DNA from: Lachnospiraceae bacterium
GTDB lineage: Bacteria; Bacillota; Clostridia; Lachnospirales; Lachnospiraceae
Reading direction: 5' to 3'
DNA length: 64,000 bases
NCBI GenBank assembly: GCA_021202635.1
Contig: JAJQCQ010000079.1
Location: 66,233-130,232, forward strand
Shown: positions 1 to 9,137 of the stretch, in pieces
Layout of the letters: each line of letters opens with the position of its first letter
How positions within the stretch are numbered: position 1 is the stretch's first letter
Notes under the pieces: model-generated
What the model was told of the DNA's origin: nothing
Databases searched by the model: none
Seen by the model: the letters and a program-made list of their open reading frames with translations, nothing else
Made by a program: the position numbers and the translations under genes

Positions 1-569
1 TGCCTACGCCGACACGCATCCAGCCTGCTTCCGCATCCGGCATTACCAGCCAGATTTCACCATTCTCACTGGTATAAGTGATCTCTACGACAGCCCCCGG
101 TACCAACGCTGCCAGTATTTCTTCCGTCATATCAAAGCCATCCTGTGACCAGCCGTCTCCGCTTGTCGCGAAGCCTTCAAAATTTACAAGGCCTTTGACA
201 GCCTTCATTTCCGCTGCTGTGCCGACCTTTACGCTGTATACCTCCCATGCGCCGGAGGCCTCGCACTGCATTCTTGCACCCCAGGTGCTGACATCATCGC
301 CACATACTGCCGCGATCTGCTCATAGGTGATCTGCGCGATGTTCGCGGAACCATTGTAGTACGCACTGTCGCTGCCGCTGCCGTCATAGTTGCCTACGCC
401 GACACGCATCCAGCCTGCTTCCGCATCCGGCATTACCAGCCAGATGTCGCCATTCTCACTGGAATAGGTGATTTCTACGACAGAACCCGGTACCAGCGCC
501 GCCAGGATTTCTTCCGTCATGTCAAAACCATCCTGTGACCAGCCGTCTCCGCTTGTCGCGAAGCCTTCG
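1..569. repeat. Tandem 390-bp repeat inside the secreted protein gene
   Basis: Positions 1-179 and 391-569 are nearly identical with only scattered changes, giving a period of exactly 390 bp (130 codons), so the frame is kept. The repeat codes for two copies of the Trp-rich module. Since the first copy reaches the window edge, more copies may follow to the left. Confidence 0.9.
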
Positions 570-1249
570 AACTCTACCGCGTCTGAAACTGCAAACAGGT
601 TCGAACGGTCTTCACCGGCAGCAGATACATACTCCGCTGTGGTGTCTGCCGCGAGTACGTTGCCGTCTGCGTCATAGAAGGTGATGTCATCGATATAGAA
701 GGTCGCCGCGTCATCCCCCTTGTAATCCTTACCCGTGTCATCCTCTACCGAAAGTACAAGGTAGCTGCCTGCTGTAAAGCTGAGTCCGTCGTCCGGGTCT
801 ACGGTGTAGCTGATGGTCTTCGGGTTGCCGCTCTCCAGATAGATGGACCACTCGGAATAATCCTTGCTCAGGTCCTCGCCCAGGAACGCGTAAATACAGC
901 CAGCCGCTGAATAAAACGTTCCGCCCGGGTTGGTCATGCCGATGGTCATTTCCACGGTGCTCAGCTCAGAGATCGCATCTCCTAACAGAGCGTCCACCTG
1001 GATCGCCACGTACTTCACGCTTGCGTCGGAAGCGATCTCCAGTGCTGTGGAACCATTGTAGTCCACCAGGGAAAGAGTCGCGTCTGCCGCCGCGCTGTTG
1101 ATCGTTTTGTCGTTGCCGACAAAGCCATACAGCCCGTCCTCAAAGTCGATACTCACTGCCGCGCTCTCCTCCGCGTAAACCGCGCCTGAGGAAAGTCCCA
1201 GTACCATTGCCGCTGTCATCGACAGCGCGATGATTTTTCTTGCCTTCAT
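1..1249 (-). CDS. Secreted repeat protein, probably carbohydrate-binding (3' end outside window)
   Basis: Reading is open from an ATG at 1249, preceded by a GGAGG site, to the window edge (416 codons, no stop), so the C-terminus is missing. Residues 1-26 form a signal peptide ending VYA-EE. Residues about 30-200 look like a beta-sandwich module ending in the YIDDITFYDADG pattern common in carbohydrate-binding domains. Residues about 226-355 form a module rich in Trp and Gly (SGDGW, GDIWLVMP, GWMRVG), and a second near-identical copy starts at about 356. Such aromatic-rich tandem modules usually bind polysaccharide. As last gene of an operon headed by a mannanase it may be a mannan-degrading or mannan-binding enzyme whose catalytic domain lies beyond the window. 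That role is inference; no catalytic motif is visible. Confidence 0.75.
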   Translation of the reverse strand, partial: MKARKIIALSMTAAMVLGLSSGAVYAEESAAVSIDFEDGLYGFVGNDKTINSAAADATLSLVDYNGSTALEIASDASVKYVAIQVDALLGDAISELSTVEMTIGMTNPGGTFYSAAGCIYAFLGEDLSKDYSEWSIYLESGNPKTISYTVDPDDGLSFTAGSYLVLSVEDDTGKDYKGDDAATFYIDDITFYDADGNVLAADTTAEYVSAAGEDRSNLFAVSDAVEFEGFATSGDGWSQDGFDMTEEILAALVPGSVVEITYSSENGDIWLVMPDAEAGWMRVGVGNYDGSGSDSAYYNGSANIAQITYEQIAAVCGDDVSTWGARMQCEASGAWEVYSVKVGTAAEMKAVKGLVNFEGFATSGDGWSQDGFDMTEEILAALVPGAVVEITYTSENGEIWLVMPDAEAGWMRVGVG

Positions 1250-1446
1250 CTCTTTTCCTCCTTTTTGGAAAAATATTTATGCAGGAAACGGCATCTTGCC
1301 ATCTCCTGTTGCGCCGGCCGCCGGATTCGGTTCCCTGACGGCCGTGTGCATCAATGTAATTACTGGATGCTCTCTGCTTCTCGTAAATAAATACACGGAA
1401 GCAGCCGGTCCCTGCTTTTACCGGTCTGGTATGCGAAGCACATTTT

Positions 1447-2502
1447 TTATCCAACGATACCGCTTCGCTCTACGCCCTCAATAAACTGCTTCTGCAGCAG
1501 GACATAGATAATCACAATCGGTATCATAACCAGCACAATACCCGCGTCCAGATACAGCTCCAGAATACTTGGGTCGTAGATCTTTTCCACGTTCGAGATC
1601 GACGCCTCAATGGTGGAGATTTTTTTACTGATAACAATGTTATCACTGATCAGAAACAGCTTGGCATAGAACGTATCGTTGTACTGCCATACCATCGAGA
1701 AGATCGCCACGGTGACGACCGACGGCAGCGCGTTGATCAGCATGATGCGGAAATACGTATACCAGATACCGCAGCCGTCCACGAGCGCCGCCTCTTCGAT
1801 TTCTTTCGGAAGCCCGTGGAAGAACTGGTTGAAAATATAAATATAAAGACCTGACCGCAGACCGCAGCCGAAGGCGGTCATGATATACATCGGAATCGGT
1901 GTGGACAGCAGGTTGACTGCCGAGCCGGTCACCGCCCTGATGATTCCAAAGACGTCAAATTTCGCGAATGTCATGTACAGCGGAAGCATGATCGTATTGG
2001 TAGGAATGACAATCATCACGACCACACAGCCGAAGAGGATTTTCTTAAACGGAAAATCAAACCGTGCGAATCCGTAGCCGACCATCGAGCAGACAAAGAC
2101 CTGAATCAGCATCAGCGACAGCGAATAAATCAGGGAATTCCGCATCGTTGTACTGTAATTCAGATACTGAAACGCCATCTTATAACGCTCCAGCGTCGGC
2201 TCCTGCGGGATCAGATACACCATCGGATTGTAGTAATCCGAGTTGGAGAAAAAAGAACTGCTGATGATACCCAGCACCGGACCGATGATGACATAGCAGA
2301 CGCCGACGATGAGGATCAGCTGAAATACAAACAGAACGAATTTTTTCAGATTCACAGCCCAGCGGGTCATGTCATTGACAAACTGCGCGTCCGAGGTAAA
2401 GCTTTTCAGCAGCTTCTCCGGAGAGCCGGACTTCTTCTGGCTCTTCGCGCGATTTCTTTTCTCCGCTTTTGCGTTCGCTTTGGCATTTGCACTTGCGCTC
2501 AT
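1447..2502 (-). CDS. Carbohydrate ABC transporter permease, MalG type
   Basis: 351-residue inner-membrane permease of the MalG/UgpE class. About six hydrophobic segments follow a long Lys/Ala-rich cytoplasmic N-terminus (residues 1-45) that is unusual for the family. The EAA loop that docks the ATPase reads EEAALVDGCGIWYTYFRIML near residue 235. It follows the partner permease (2521-3447) by about 20 bp and precedes the secreted repeat protein, so the three are probably co-transcribed. Substrate is not readable from the sequence; the locus suggests manno-oligosaccharides. No ATPase gene lies in the cluster. Confidence 0.93.
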   Translation of the reverse strand: MSASANAKANAKAEKRNRAKSQKKSGSPEKLLKSFTSDAQFVNDMTRWAVNLKKFVLFVFQLILIVGVCYVIIGPVLGIISSSFFSNSDYYNPMVYLIPQEPTLERYKMAFQYLNYSTTMRNSLIYSLSLMLIQVFVCSMVGYGFARFDFPFKKILFGCVVVMIVIPTNTIMLPLYMTFAKFDVFGIIRAVTGSAVNLLSTPIPMYIMTAFGCGLRSGLYIYIFNQFFHGLPKEIEEAALVDGCGIWYTYFRIMLINALPSVVTVAIFSMVWQYNDTFYAKLFLISDNIVISKKISTIEASISNVEKIYDPSILELYLDAGIVLVMIPIVIIYVLLQKQFIEGVERSGIVG

Positions 2503-2520
2503 TTCTTTTTCCTCCTCTCT

Positions 2521-3447
2521 TTAGTTATAGTAGAACGTCCGCTTCTGGATCCATCCGCAGACAATCACCAGAATCAGACAGGTAATCGCGGTGGAACAGA
2601 GGCTGAACACGGAGCTTAGTCCGTAGTTCATATCCGTAAAGGCTGTGGTATAGGCCAGATCAACCACCTCGGAATTCGTGAAGCTGTCTACGACCGTATA
2701 AACCACATTGGTCACAATGTGCGGCATGACCATCGGGAAGGTGACCTTCCAGAAGGTCTCATATGCCGTCGAGCCTTCGATCTTTGCCACCTCATAGAAG
2801 GAGGTCGGAATCGACTGCAGCGCCGCGATGAAAATGATGATCTGCACACCAGAGGCACTGACGATATCGCTGATCCGTGATACCGCACCGGAGACGTATT
2901 CGATCAGCACCTGCGGAATACCCAGGGAGGCAAACATCTGGATGTAATAGGCAATCCCTACGCCTCCGGAGGTTTCGGCCGCCATCTCCGCGCTGGCGCT
3001 GGTGATCCCGCCGCTCATCATGCTTCTGGCCAGATCCATCGCGTCCACGATGGCGCCGGAATTCAGAATCACCGGCAGGAAGAAGATCGCACGCACCAGC
3101 GTCCTGCCTTTAAACTTCTGATTGAGCAGCATCGCCATAAACAGGCTGAAAAACGTAATCAGAGGCACATCAATCAGCATATTTCCGATCGAGGTCGTCA
3201 GCACCTGCTTATAGGAGGCGTGCACGCGGAAGGCGTAAATATAATTCTCCAGTCCCACAAAATCCAGCGTATAGCCGCCGCCCGTCGCTACGGTCAGGTC
3301 GGACAGCGAAAACTGAACGGACATCACCAGGCTTCTGGCGTAGAACCAGATGAAACCAATCAGCCAGGGCAGGATAAAGATGAAGCCCACGATGCTGCGT
3401 TTTCTCGTCAAAGTCAGAAATTTCTTTTTCGTCTTCATCTCTCTCAC
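2521..3447 (-). CDS. Carbohydrate ABC transporter permease, MalF/LplB type
   Basis: 308-residue partner permease of the preceding MalG-type protein. Six or so transmembrane spans are visible, starting with SIVGFIFILPWLIGFIWF near residue 20. The EAA motif is YEVAKIEGSTAYETFWKVTF near residue 228. Its start overlaps the stop of the DUF5696 gene by four bases (ATGA), which points to translational coupling. It is more like the LplB/permease-I branch seen in Lachnospiraceae and Paenibacillus glycan loci than MalF of enterics (no long periplasmic P2 loop). Confidence 0.93.
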   Translation of the reverse strand: MREMKTKKKFLTLTRKRSIVGFIFILPWLIGFIWFYARSLVMSVQFSLSDLTVATGGGYTLDFVGLENYIYAFRVHASYKQVLTTSIGNMLIDVPLITFFSLFMAMLLNQKFKGRTLVRAIFFLPVILNSGAIVDAMDLARSMMSGGITSASAEMAAETSGGVGIAYYIQMFASLGIPQVLIEYVSGAVSRISDIVSASGVQIIIFIAALQSIPTSFYEVAKIEGSTAYETFWKVTFPMVMPHIVTNVVYTVVDSFTNSEVVDLAYTTAFTDMNYGLSSVFSLCSTAITCLILVIVCGWIQKRTFYYN

Positions 3448-6038
3448 ACCCCTTCCACCGTATAGCTTCTCGCCGGAACCTTTACTCCGTCTGCCGTCTC
3501 ATCCTTCGTACCGGTATTCACGTAAATCGTCACGCCATTGGAGTAAGTAACCGCCCGGACATTGCTGCTTAAAATTTCATGGCTGACAATCTCCGCGCCG
3601 TTGACATATTTCAGCGCCTCGTTGACTTCGTTGTAGACATACAGCGCGTCGTCCGACCAGGTACTGTAGGTGGTCGAATAGAAGTAATTCACACTGGTGT
3701 TTTTAATCTCACTGGACGACTGGTACGAGAACATATAGTGCGGAGAAGCGCCGTTCTCGATCAGGCTGAGGATAATATTCGTCTCGTCGCTGGTGTCGCT
3801 TAAGTTGATCACATCTCCGGAGTAATCGACATATCCGTGAAGCAGCATCGCATAGAACGGGACATCCTCATCGATGATGTAATAATCATTTCCGGTCAGC
3901 GGCACATTGATGATGTCATCCGCATAGCCGAAGGAGTAGTCATTCGCATTATTCAGCATCACGTTCTTTCCGGTCTCTTCGATTTCCGAAAGAGAGCCGA
4001 TCACGACATCGAGGGCCTCCTCACGGTCAATGACATTCGTCCGCTTCTTATCGGAATGCAGCTCGTTCGCGAGATCCCGAAGTGAGATGCCGCTGATGTC
4101 ATAATTCTCCATCTTTGATGTAAACGAGCTGATATAGCGCACCAGGAACTTCGGTGAAATCAGCGCGTACAGATTGGAGTTATATCCCAGCCCGGACGTC
4201 TGCCGGAGCGTCGTCGGATTCACCAGTCCAAAATCTACGATATAGCCGGAGCCATAGTAGCGGGAGCTCTCATTGCTGAACGAATAGCGTTTGCTGATCT
4301 CCGTTACCTTCTGAAAAGCCACATCAGCGTAGAAGGTACCGCCGCTCTCACTTAAGGCTTCACTTAATGCCTCCAGTGCGGACTTACTGCCCAGACTGGA
4401 AGGAATGTTGATCTGGTCGACGACACTGTGATAGTAGCCGCCATTCATCCAGCCCTGGAAGTTCAGCACCTGGTTCGTGATTCCGTTTGCCAGAAGATCC
4501 TCCGATATTTCCTGCGCCTGTTCAAACGTCGTCATCGCGTAAATGCCATTGTACTGCGCACCCAGAATATACTTTGTCATTGTCACGCCGCCCAGGATAT
4601 CATAATAAAATTTGATATCTTCTCCGGAAGCATCCTCCTGCGCAGTCAGGACACCCTCTTCCACCAGACGGTTCCGGTAATAATTTGCGGCACCGGAATA
4701 GCTTGCGTCGTCCTCGGTCAGCATCGTGTAGCGAATGGTCAGATTTGCGTCATAAAAGTCTGCTTCCACCACCGGAAGGTCTGCCTCATTGCCGGTCGTT
4801 CCGAACATGGAAAGCTTTTCATTTCCGCGCAGGACAAAGGTTGCGTAGACATAATTGTAGCTGTTGATCTTGCCGGACACACCCGCAGAGATATAAGTCA
4901 GGGAAGCGCCGTCCTCAATCGTCGCGAAAACTGCCGACTCCTCCCGGAACAGCCCGAAGAGCGCCATTTTCGCATTCTCCGTATTTTCCATCACCGTGTA
5001 CTCCGCCATCAGCGGGTCAATGCCGTAGACATATTCGGAATAGTTGGCGACCGAGGTCCCGTTTTTGCCATTGTTAAAATAAATCAGGGAACCGGAGCCG
5101 TTCGGCACCAGCATATAGCCGTCCTCTTCTGTTCCGGCCGCGCCAAAATACCGAAGCATCTGAATGCGGTAAATCGAGCCGCCGCCGTTCTCCACCACCT
5201 CACTCATCGGAATGGTTGCTTCTACGCCATCATTTACCAGGCGGTATTCCAGCGGGATTTCAAAGGAAATTGGCACCGCGCCCTCGATTCCGGAGCCTTC
5301 CATCTCACGAAGATAGTCTTCTTCGGTAAACCCGGCCTCCTCGAAATATTTGTTCAGCTTTCGAAGCTGAGAAGCACCCTTTTTCGCGGACTCCAGCAGC
5401 TCCAGATAGCCATCCGCCAGCCCATCCGTCGTGCCGGTGGTGTACTTCTTTGCTACCTCCTTCGCGTCATCCTCCGAAAGCTTCGACATGACATCATTCA
5501 GCGTCTCTTCGCTGATGTATTCCGGCACCAGACCAGTTGAGGAAGACATATCACCGATGGTATAGATAAAACGGATGCCGTCCTCAAGCGACTCGACCTC
5601 CAGCTGCCCCAGAGATGTGCAGTAAGTGTAGGAATCGTAGGTACCGGTTGTTCTTGATGTATTGTAATAATCCACGATCAGCTGCGATCTCATGTAATTT
5701 TTGTTTGTCTCATTCGCGACCGCATCCTCATCCACGCCCACCGGATTGGAATAGGTAATCTCGCCGTTGCGCTTATCTACAATGGCAACCTCCCCGGACT
5801 CCGTATTCGCGTAAAGCTTCAGCGTGTCATTCTCGGCCGCCAGCACCATTCCCTCTACATCACTCTCTTCCTCCGAAAGGGATGTGAATTCCACGCCCTC
5901 CTCATAGTCATAAGAGGTCAGGTAATCCCGGTAGACATTGTAAGAATAGTAATGAAAATACCACCATCCCAGCAGCGAAGCCGCCGTAATCAGGACGATT
6001 CCTATCAGACCGAGAAGGATTTTTCTGCTCTTGCTCAT
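3444..6038 (-). CDS. DUF5696 domain protein, membrane-anchored extracellular
   Basis: 864 residues. An N-terminal hydrophobic segment (about 8-28, ILLGLIGIVLITAASLLGWW) without a lipobox acts as signal or anchor; the rest is hydrophilic, with many Ser, Tyr, Asp and Asn, as expected outside the cell. The family, as I recall it, is found next to sugar ABC permeases in Firmicutes and has no proven function. Residues about 440-720 (TMTKYILGAQYNGIYAMTTF onward; FQGWMNGGYYHS) resemble a TIM-barrel glycosidase-like fold, so a glycan-processing or glycan-holding role at the membrane is possible, but I see no certain catalytic pair. The four-base overlap with the following permease argues for a stoichiometric partner of that transporter. 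Confidence 0.85.
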   Translation of the reverse strand: MSKSRKILLGLIGIVLITAASLLGWWYFHYYSYNVYRDYLTSYDYEEGVEFTSLSEEESDVEGMVLAAENDTLKLYANTESGEVAIVDKRNGEITYSNPVGVDEDAVANETNKNYMRSQLIVDYYNTSRTTGTYDSYTYCTSLGQLEVESLEDGIRFIYTIGDMSSSTGLVPEYISEETLNDVMSKLSEDDAKEVAKKYTTGTTDGLADGYLELLESAKKGASQLRKLNKYFEEAGFTEEDYLREMEGSGIEGAVPISFEIPLEYRLVNDGVEATIPMSEVVENGGGSIYRIQMLRYFGAAGTEEDGYMLVPNGSGSLIYFNNGKNGTSVANYSEYVYGIDPLMAEYTVMENTENAKMALFGLFREESAVFATIEDGASLTYISAGVSGKINSYNYVYATFVLRGNEKLSMFGTTGNEADLPVVEADFYDANLTIRYTMLTEDDASYSGAANYYRNRLVEEGVLTAQEDASGEDIKFYYDILGGVTMTKYILGAQYNGIYAMTTFEQAQEISEDLLANGITNQVLNFQGWMNGGYYHSVVDQINIPSSLGSKSALEALSEALSESGGTFYADVAFQKVTEISKRYSFSNESSRYYGSGYIVDFGLVNPTTLRQTSGLGYNSNLYALISPKFLVRYISSFTSKMENYDISGISLRDLANELHSDKKRTNVIDREEALDVVIGSLSEIEETGKNVMLNNANDYSFGYADDIINVPLTGNDYYIIDEDVPFYAMLLHGYVDYSGDVINLSDTSDETNIILSLIENGASPHYMFSYQSSSEIKNTSVNYFYSTTYSTWSDDALYVYNEVNEALKYVNGAEIVSHEILSSNVRAVTYSNGVTIYVNTGTKDETADGVKVPARSYTVEGV

Positions 6039-6053
6039 CTTTTCTCCTCCCCC

Positions 6054-6686
6054 TTATGTTCTGAAAATCAGTTCCTGATAGATGCTGTAGAAGAAGCTGT
6101 ATACCTCACTGACCAGATCCGCCATCAGCAGAATGATAAAGATAATGATCAGCATGGCTACAAACGTCAGGAAAATCGTGATGAGTGTCTTCCCCAGCGT
6201 GAAGTTCTGCACAGTCATAATCCCCATCAGCATCATAATCAGCCCGTAGGCAATCCCAATGGCCAGAACCATCCAGTAAAACGCTTCCTCCCCATCCGCC
6301 ACAAACAGGCTGAGGAGCGTCGCCAGGTTAAAGCAAACAATCATCGGTGTCATCGCGTAGCCTATCGCGGTCGCAATGTCCTTCATACGTCCCTCGCCTT
6401 CCATCAGGCAGGTGATTGACCAGTTACTTACGCAGAACAGCAGATACAGAAGCAGGACCGCTCCCAGCTCGGTCAGACTGTTCACCGTTCTCGGGTCCGT
6501 GTCATTGACCACGAAGCTTGCCAGCAGACGGTTCGCGGAAAAGCTGAAGGAGAACAGAATCACCAGCACAACCGCGATCGGCACGCTTCCGCGCCCGCGG
6601 TGGCGGATCTCATAGTAGGCGTCCATCGGGTGGCTCACCGTATAAAAGGCATATTTCCATTTTTCAGCTGAAAATAATCCAGACAT
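6054..6686 (-). CDS. YIP1-family integral membrane protein
   Basis: 210 residues with five predicted membrane segments (for example SVPIAVVLVILFSFSFSA, near 34-51, and TLITIFLTFVAMLIIIFIIL near the C-terminus). The layout fits bacterial YIP1/Yip1-like proteins. The start ATG follows directly on the TAA stop of the NHL-protein gene (TAAATG), so the two are translationally linked. In this context it is likely an assembly or partner subunit of the NHL protein or the neighbouring permeases; this is inference from position only. Confidence 0.8.
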   Translation of the reverse strand: MSGLFSAEKWKYAFYTVSHPMDAYYEIRHRGRGSVPIAVVLVILFSFSFSANRLLASFVVNDTDPRTVNSLTELGAVLLLYLLFCVSNWSITCLMEGEGRMKDIATAIGYAMTPMIVCFNLATLLSLFVADGEEAFYWMVLAIGIAYGLIMMLMGIMTVQNFTLGKTLITIFLTFVAMLIIIFIILLMADLVSEVYSFFYSIYQELIFRT

Positions 6687-8201
6687 TTACGCAAGCCCTC
6701 CTTCCTGTGATTTTGGTTTCTTTCGCTTTTTTAATACCTGCCGGATCACAACCCAGATCACAATCAGAGCCACCAGAGCGGTCAGAATGCCGCCTATATT
6801 CTCTGTCAGAATCTCATTTCGGTATCGTTTCCAGGCAATGGAATAATACTTCTGGTTCATGCCGAGCTTTAAATATTTCATCGCCAGCTGATTCTCCCCG
6901 GCGGTCAGATAGGCCTTGCCGATACCGGTGTTCGCCAGCTCATTGTTCTCATCGAGCTCCAGCACCCGCTCCCAGAGCGCCACGGCCTGCGTCTCATCGC
7001 CGTCGTAACGCAGCCCGGTCGCCTCGTTGATCAGCGAGCCGTATTCCGTCGCTGAGAAAATCATAATCGAGCCATAATACGCGTCCAGGACAATCAGGCT
7101 GTCGCCAATTTCATCAATCGCAATCGGTGTATTAAACGTGCCCTCCTGGGTTCCCAGACCGCCGAAGATATAGAGCAGGTTGCCCTCCCGGTCATAGGTG
7201 AAAATACGTCCGCGCTTGCGGTCCAGTACCGAATAGATGCCCTTGCCGCGGTAGGTCACATCTGTGAATTCCGATACGCCCGCATAGGTACCATACGTAC
7301 CGGTCGTCAGGTCGCCCCCGACGTTTCCGTTTTCCCCTTTCTGGATGACGTCCTCACCGCTTGGGTTCAGCCGCCGTACTCCCTGCTCCCCGTCTGAATC
7401 GATGTTGGACGCGTAGACAAAGCCGTCTTCATCGACATCGATGCCGGTAAATTCGGTCGGGATATAAAGCTGCTGGTTCGCGCGCTCTTCCTTGCTCGCC
7501 AGTCTTCTCCAGAACTTCTCCCAAAGGGTAATCTTTACTTCAATGGTGCCAAAATAACCGATAAAGGAGCCTTCACTGTCAAACACCAGAATTCCCTCAA
7601 ACGCATTTTTGGCGATGACATAGATTCGATCCGCATAATCGACCGCCACCTTCAGCGGGATAAAATCGAACCCCTCCTCAAGTATGTTCGACTGCGGATT
7701 ATCTACAATCTTGACAAACTCGCCTTCCGTGGTCAGTACAACAATCCGCTTGTTGTTGGAATCGGCCACGTAAAGATCCCCGTTTTCTGAGACAAACACA
7801 CCATAGGGAGCATTAAAGGTATCCTCTTCCCCGTCGCGCTCAAAGGTCTCAATCACCCGCACCACCTCATCCATATCGGAATTGAGGATCACGACACGGT
7901 TGTTCCCGGTGTCCGCCACATAGACCTGACCGTCCTCTGCCACATAGAGATCCTGCGGCTCGGAAAAGTTCCCGATTCCAAGGGAATCTCCCGTCACAGA
8001 GCCGTTTGGCACGTAAGGAGCCGGGGTATACACAATATCATTCCAATACGTGTAATTGTAAGAGTCATACGGCAGTTCATCCGCCAGCGCCTGCAGCGGC
8101 GTCAGAACCAGGATCAGCAAAGCGGAAAACAGGCAGAGGATTCTGCTTTGAAAACCGCGCCGCGGGCGGGACGTGTTATGCAATTTCTTTTTTACGCTCA
8201 T
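6687..8201 (-). CDS. Secreted, membrane-tethered NHL-repeat beta-propeller protein
   Basis: 504 residues. A signal peptide covers residues 1-40 (cut after LQALA). NHL repeats fill about 75-385, with the recurring pattern F..P.gv.v...G.lYVADs.N.Rvvvl (VYVADTGNNRVVIL, LYVADSNNKRIVVL). Residues about 395-465 look like a TPR hairpin pair (AVALWERVLELDENNELANT). A single span, ILTALVALIVIWVVI, near 475 is followed by a basic tail KKRKKPK, giving an outside propeller and inside tail. NHL propellers mostly bind proteins or glycans. Lying between two permease pairs, it may be a surface receptor or scaffold for the importer. No enzyme motif is seen. Confidence 0.85.
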   Translation of the reverse strand: MSVKKKLHNTSRPRRGFQSRILCLFSALLILVLTPLQALADELPYDSYNYTYWNDIVYTPAPYVPNGSVTGDSLGIGNFSEPQDLYVAEDGQVYVADTGNNRVVILNSDMDEVVRVIETFERDGEEDTFNAPYGVFVSENGDLYVADSNNKRIVVLTTEGEFVKIVDNPQSNILEEGFDFIPLKVAVDYADRIYVIAKNAFEGILVFDSEGSFIGYFGTIEVKITLWEKFWRRLASKEERANQQLYIPTEFTGIDVDEDGFVYASNIDSDGEQGVRRLNPSGEDVIQKGENGNVGGDLTTGTYGTYAGVSEFTDVTYRGKGIYSVLDRKRGRIFTYDREGNLLYIFGGLGTQEGTFNTPIAIDEIGDSLIVLDAYYGSIMIFSATEYGSLINEATGLRYDGDETQAVALWERVLELDENNELANTGIGKAYLTAGENQLAMKYLKLGMNQKYYSIAWKRYRNEILTENIGGILTALVALIVIWVVIRQVLKKRKKPKSQEGGLA

Positions 8202-8216
8202 TCCATCCCCTCCCGT

Positions 8217-9137
8217 TTATTCTTTCATACCGGAGGTCGTCATCGTCTCCAGTACGTTGCTCTGACAGATCAGGAAGAAAGAGATCGGCACAATCGCGAT
8301 GATAAAGGTCACCGCAGCGGCCGCACCCGCTCTTGCTGTTCCGCCGGCCGAAATCTGCTGCAGCGCGTATTGCAAAGGCTTCAGCTGCTCATCCCGGAGA
8401 AACAGACTTCCTGTATTGCCCCACATCTGCTGGAACTGGAAAATCGCCAGTGTCAGCCAGGCCGGTTTTACGTTCGGCATCACAATGCTCCAGAAAATTC
8501 TCCATTCACTTGCGCCGTCCAGCCGGGCCGACTCCAGCAGGGCATCCGGGATCTGTTCCATGAACTGCTTCATCAGATACAGGCCCATGCCATAAGCGAA
8601 CGCCGGCAGAATCAGCGCCGCGTAGGTGTTGTTGATGTGCAGCCAGCTGATGATCAGATATTGCGGAATCTGAGTCACCTGCCAGGAGAACATCATAGAG
8701 AGCACGACCGCAGAGAACAGAATGTTCTTTCCCGGAAAATCACGCTTGGCCAGCGGATAAGCTGCCAGGGAGGCAAAAAGGACGTGTCCGACCATTCCTC
8801 CGCCGGTAATGATGATCGTATTCAGTATGTATCTCGAAAACGGCACCCAGGAATCATTCATGATCACAAACAGATCGACAAAATTATCCAGGGACGGGTT
8901 CCGCACAAAAATCTTTGGCGGATACTGAAACAGCTCGTCCAACGGCTTTAAGGCATTGTTGATAATCATAACCAGCGGCAGCGCCATGAAGACGCCGCAG
9001 ATCGCCATGATCACAAACAGCAGCGAGTTCCCGGCCACCGAGCGGTTCAGCTTTTTCTCTTTCGGCCGCTTCCAGAATGGAATCTTACGGAGATTTTTTT
9101 TGAGGGCAGCCTCTTCGGAAGTTCTTGCTCTGCTCAT
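8217..9137 (-). CDS. Carbohydrate ABC transporter permease, MalG/UgpE type
   Basis: 306-residue permease of the second transporter pair. Six spans are seen, beginning NSLLFVIMAICGVFMALPLV near residue 39. The EAA loop reads LESARLDGASEWRIFWSIVM near residue 200. Its start overlaps the stop of the partner permease by four bases (9134-9137). The two permease pairs of this locus are not close copies of each other, so they are probably two different importers or an assembly of four membrane subunits. Confidence 0.94.
   Translation of the reverse strand: MSRARTSEEAALKKNLRKIPFWKRPKEKKLNRSVAGNSLLFVIMAICGVFMALPLVMIINNALKPLDELFQYPPKIFVRNPSLDNFVDLFVIMNDSWVPFSRYILNTIIITGGGMVGHVLFASLAAYPLAKRDFPGKNILFSAVVLSMMFSWQVTQIPQYLIISWLHINNTYAALILPAFAYGMGLYLMKQFMEQIPDALLESARLDGASEWRIFWSIVMPNVKPAWLTLAIFQFQQMWGNTGSLFLRDEQLKPLQYALQQISAGGTARAGAAAAVTFIIAIVPISFFLICQSNVLETMTTSGMKE

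Noticed and set aside
4428-5540. Long plus-strand open frame (370 codons)
   Set aside because: Antisense shadow of the DUF5696 gene; no ribosome site and atypical His/Arg-rich composition.
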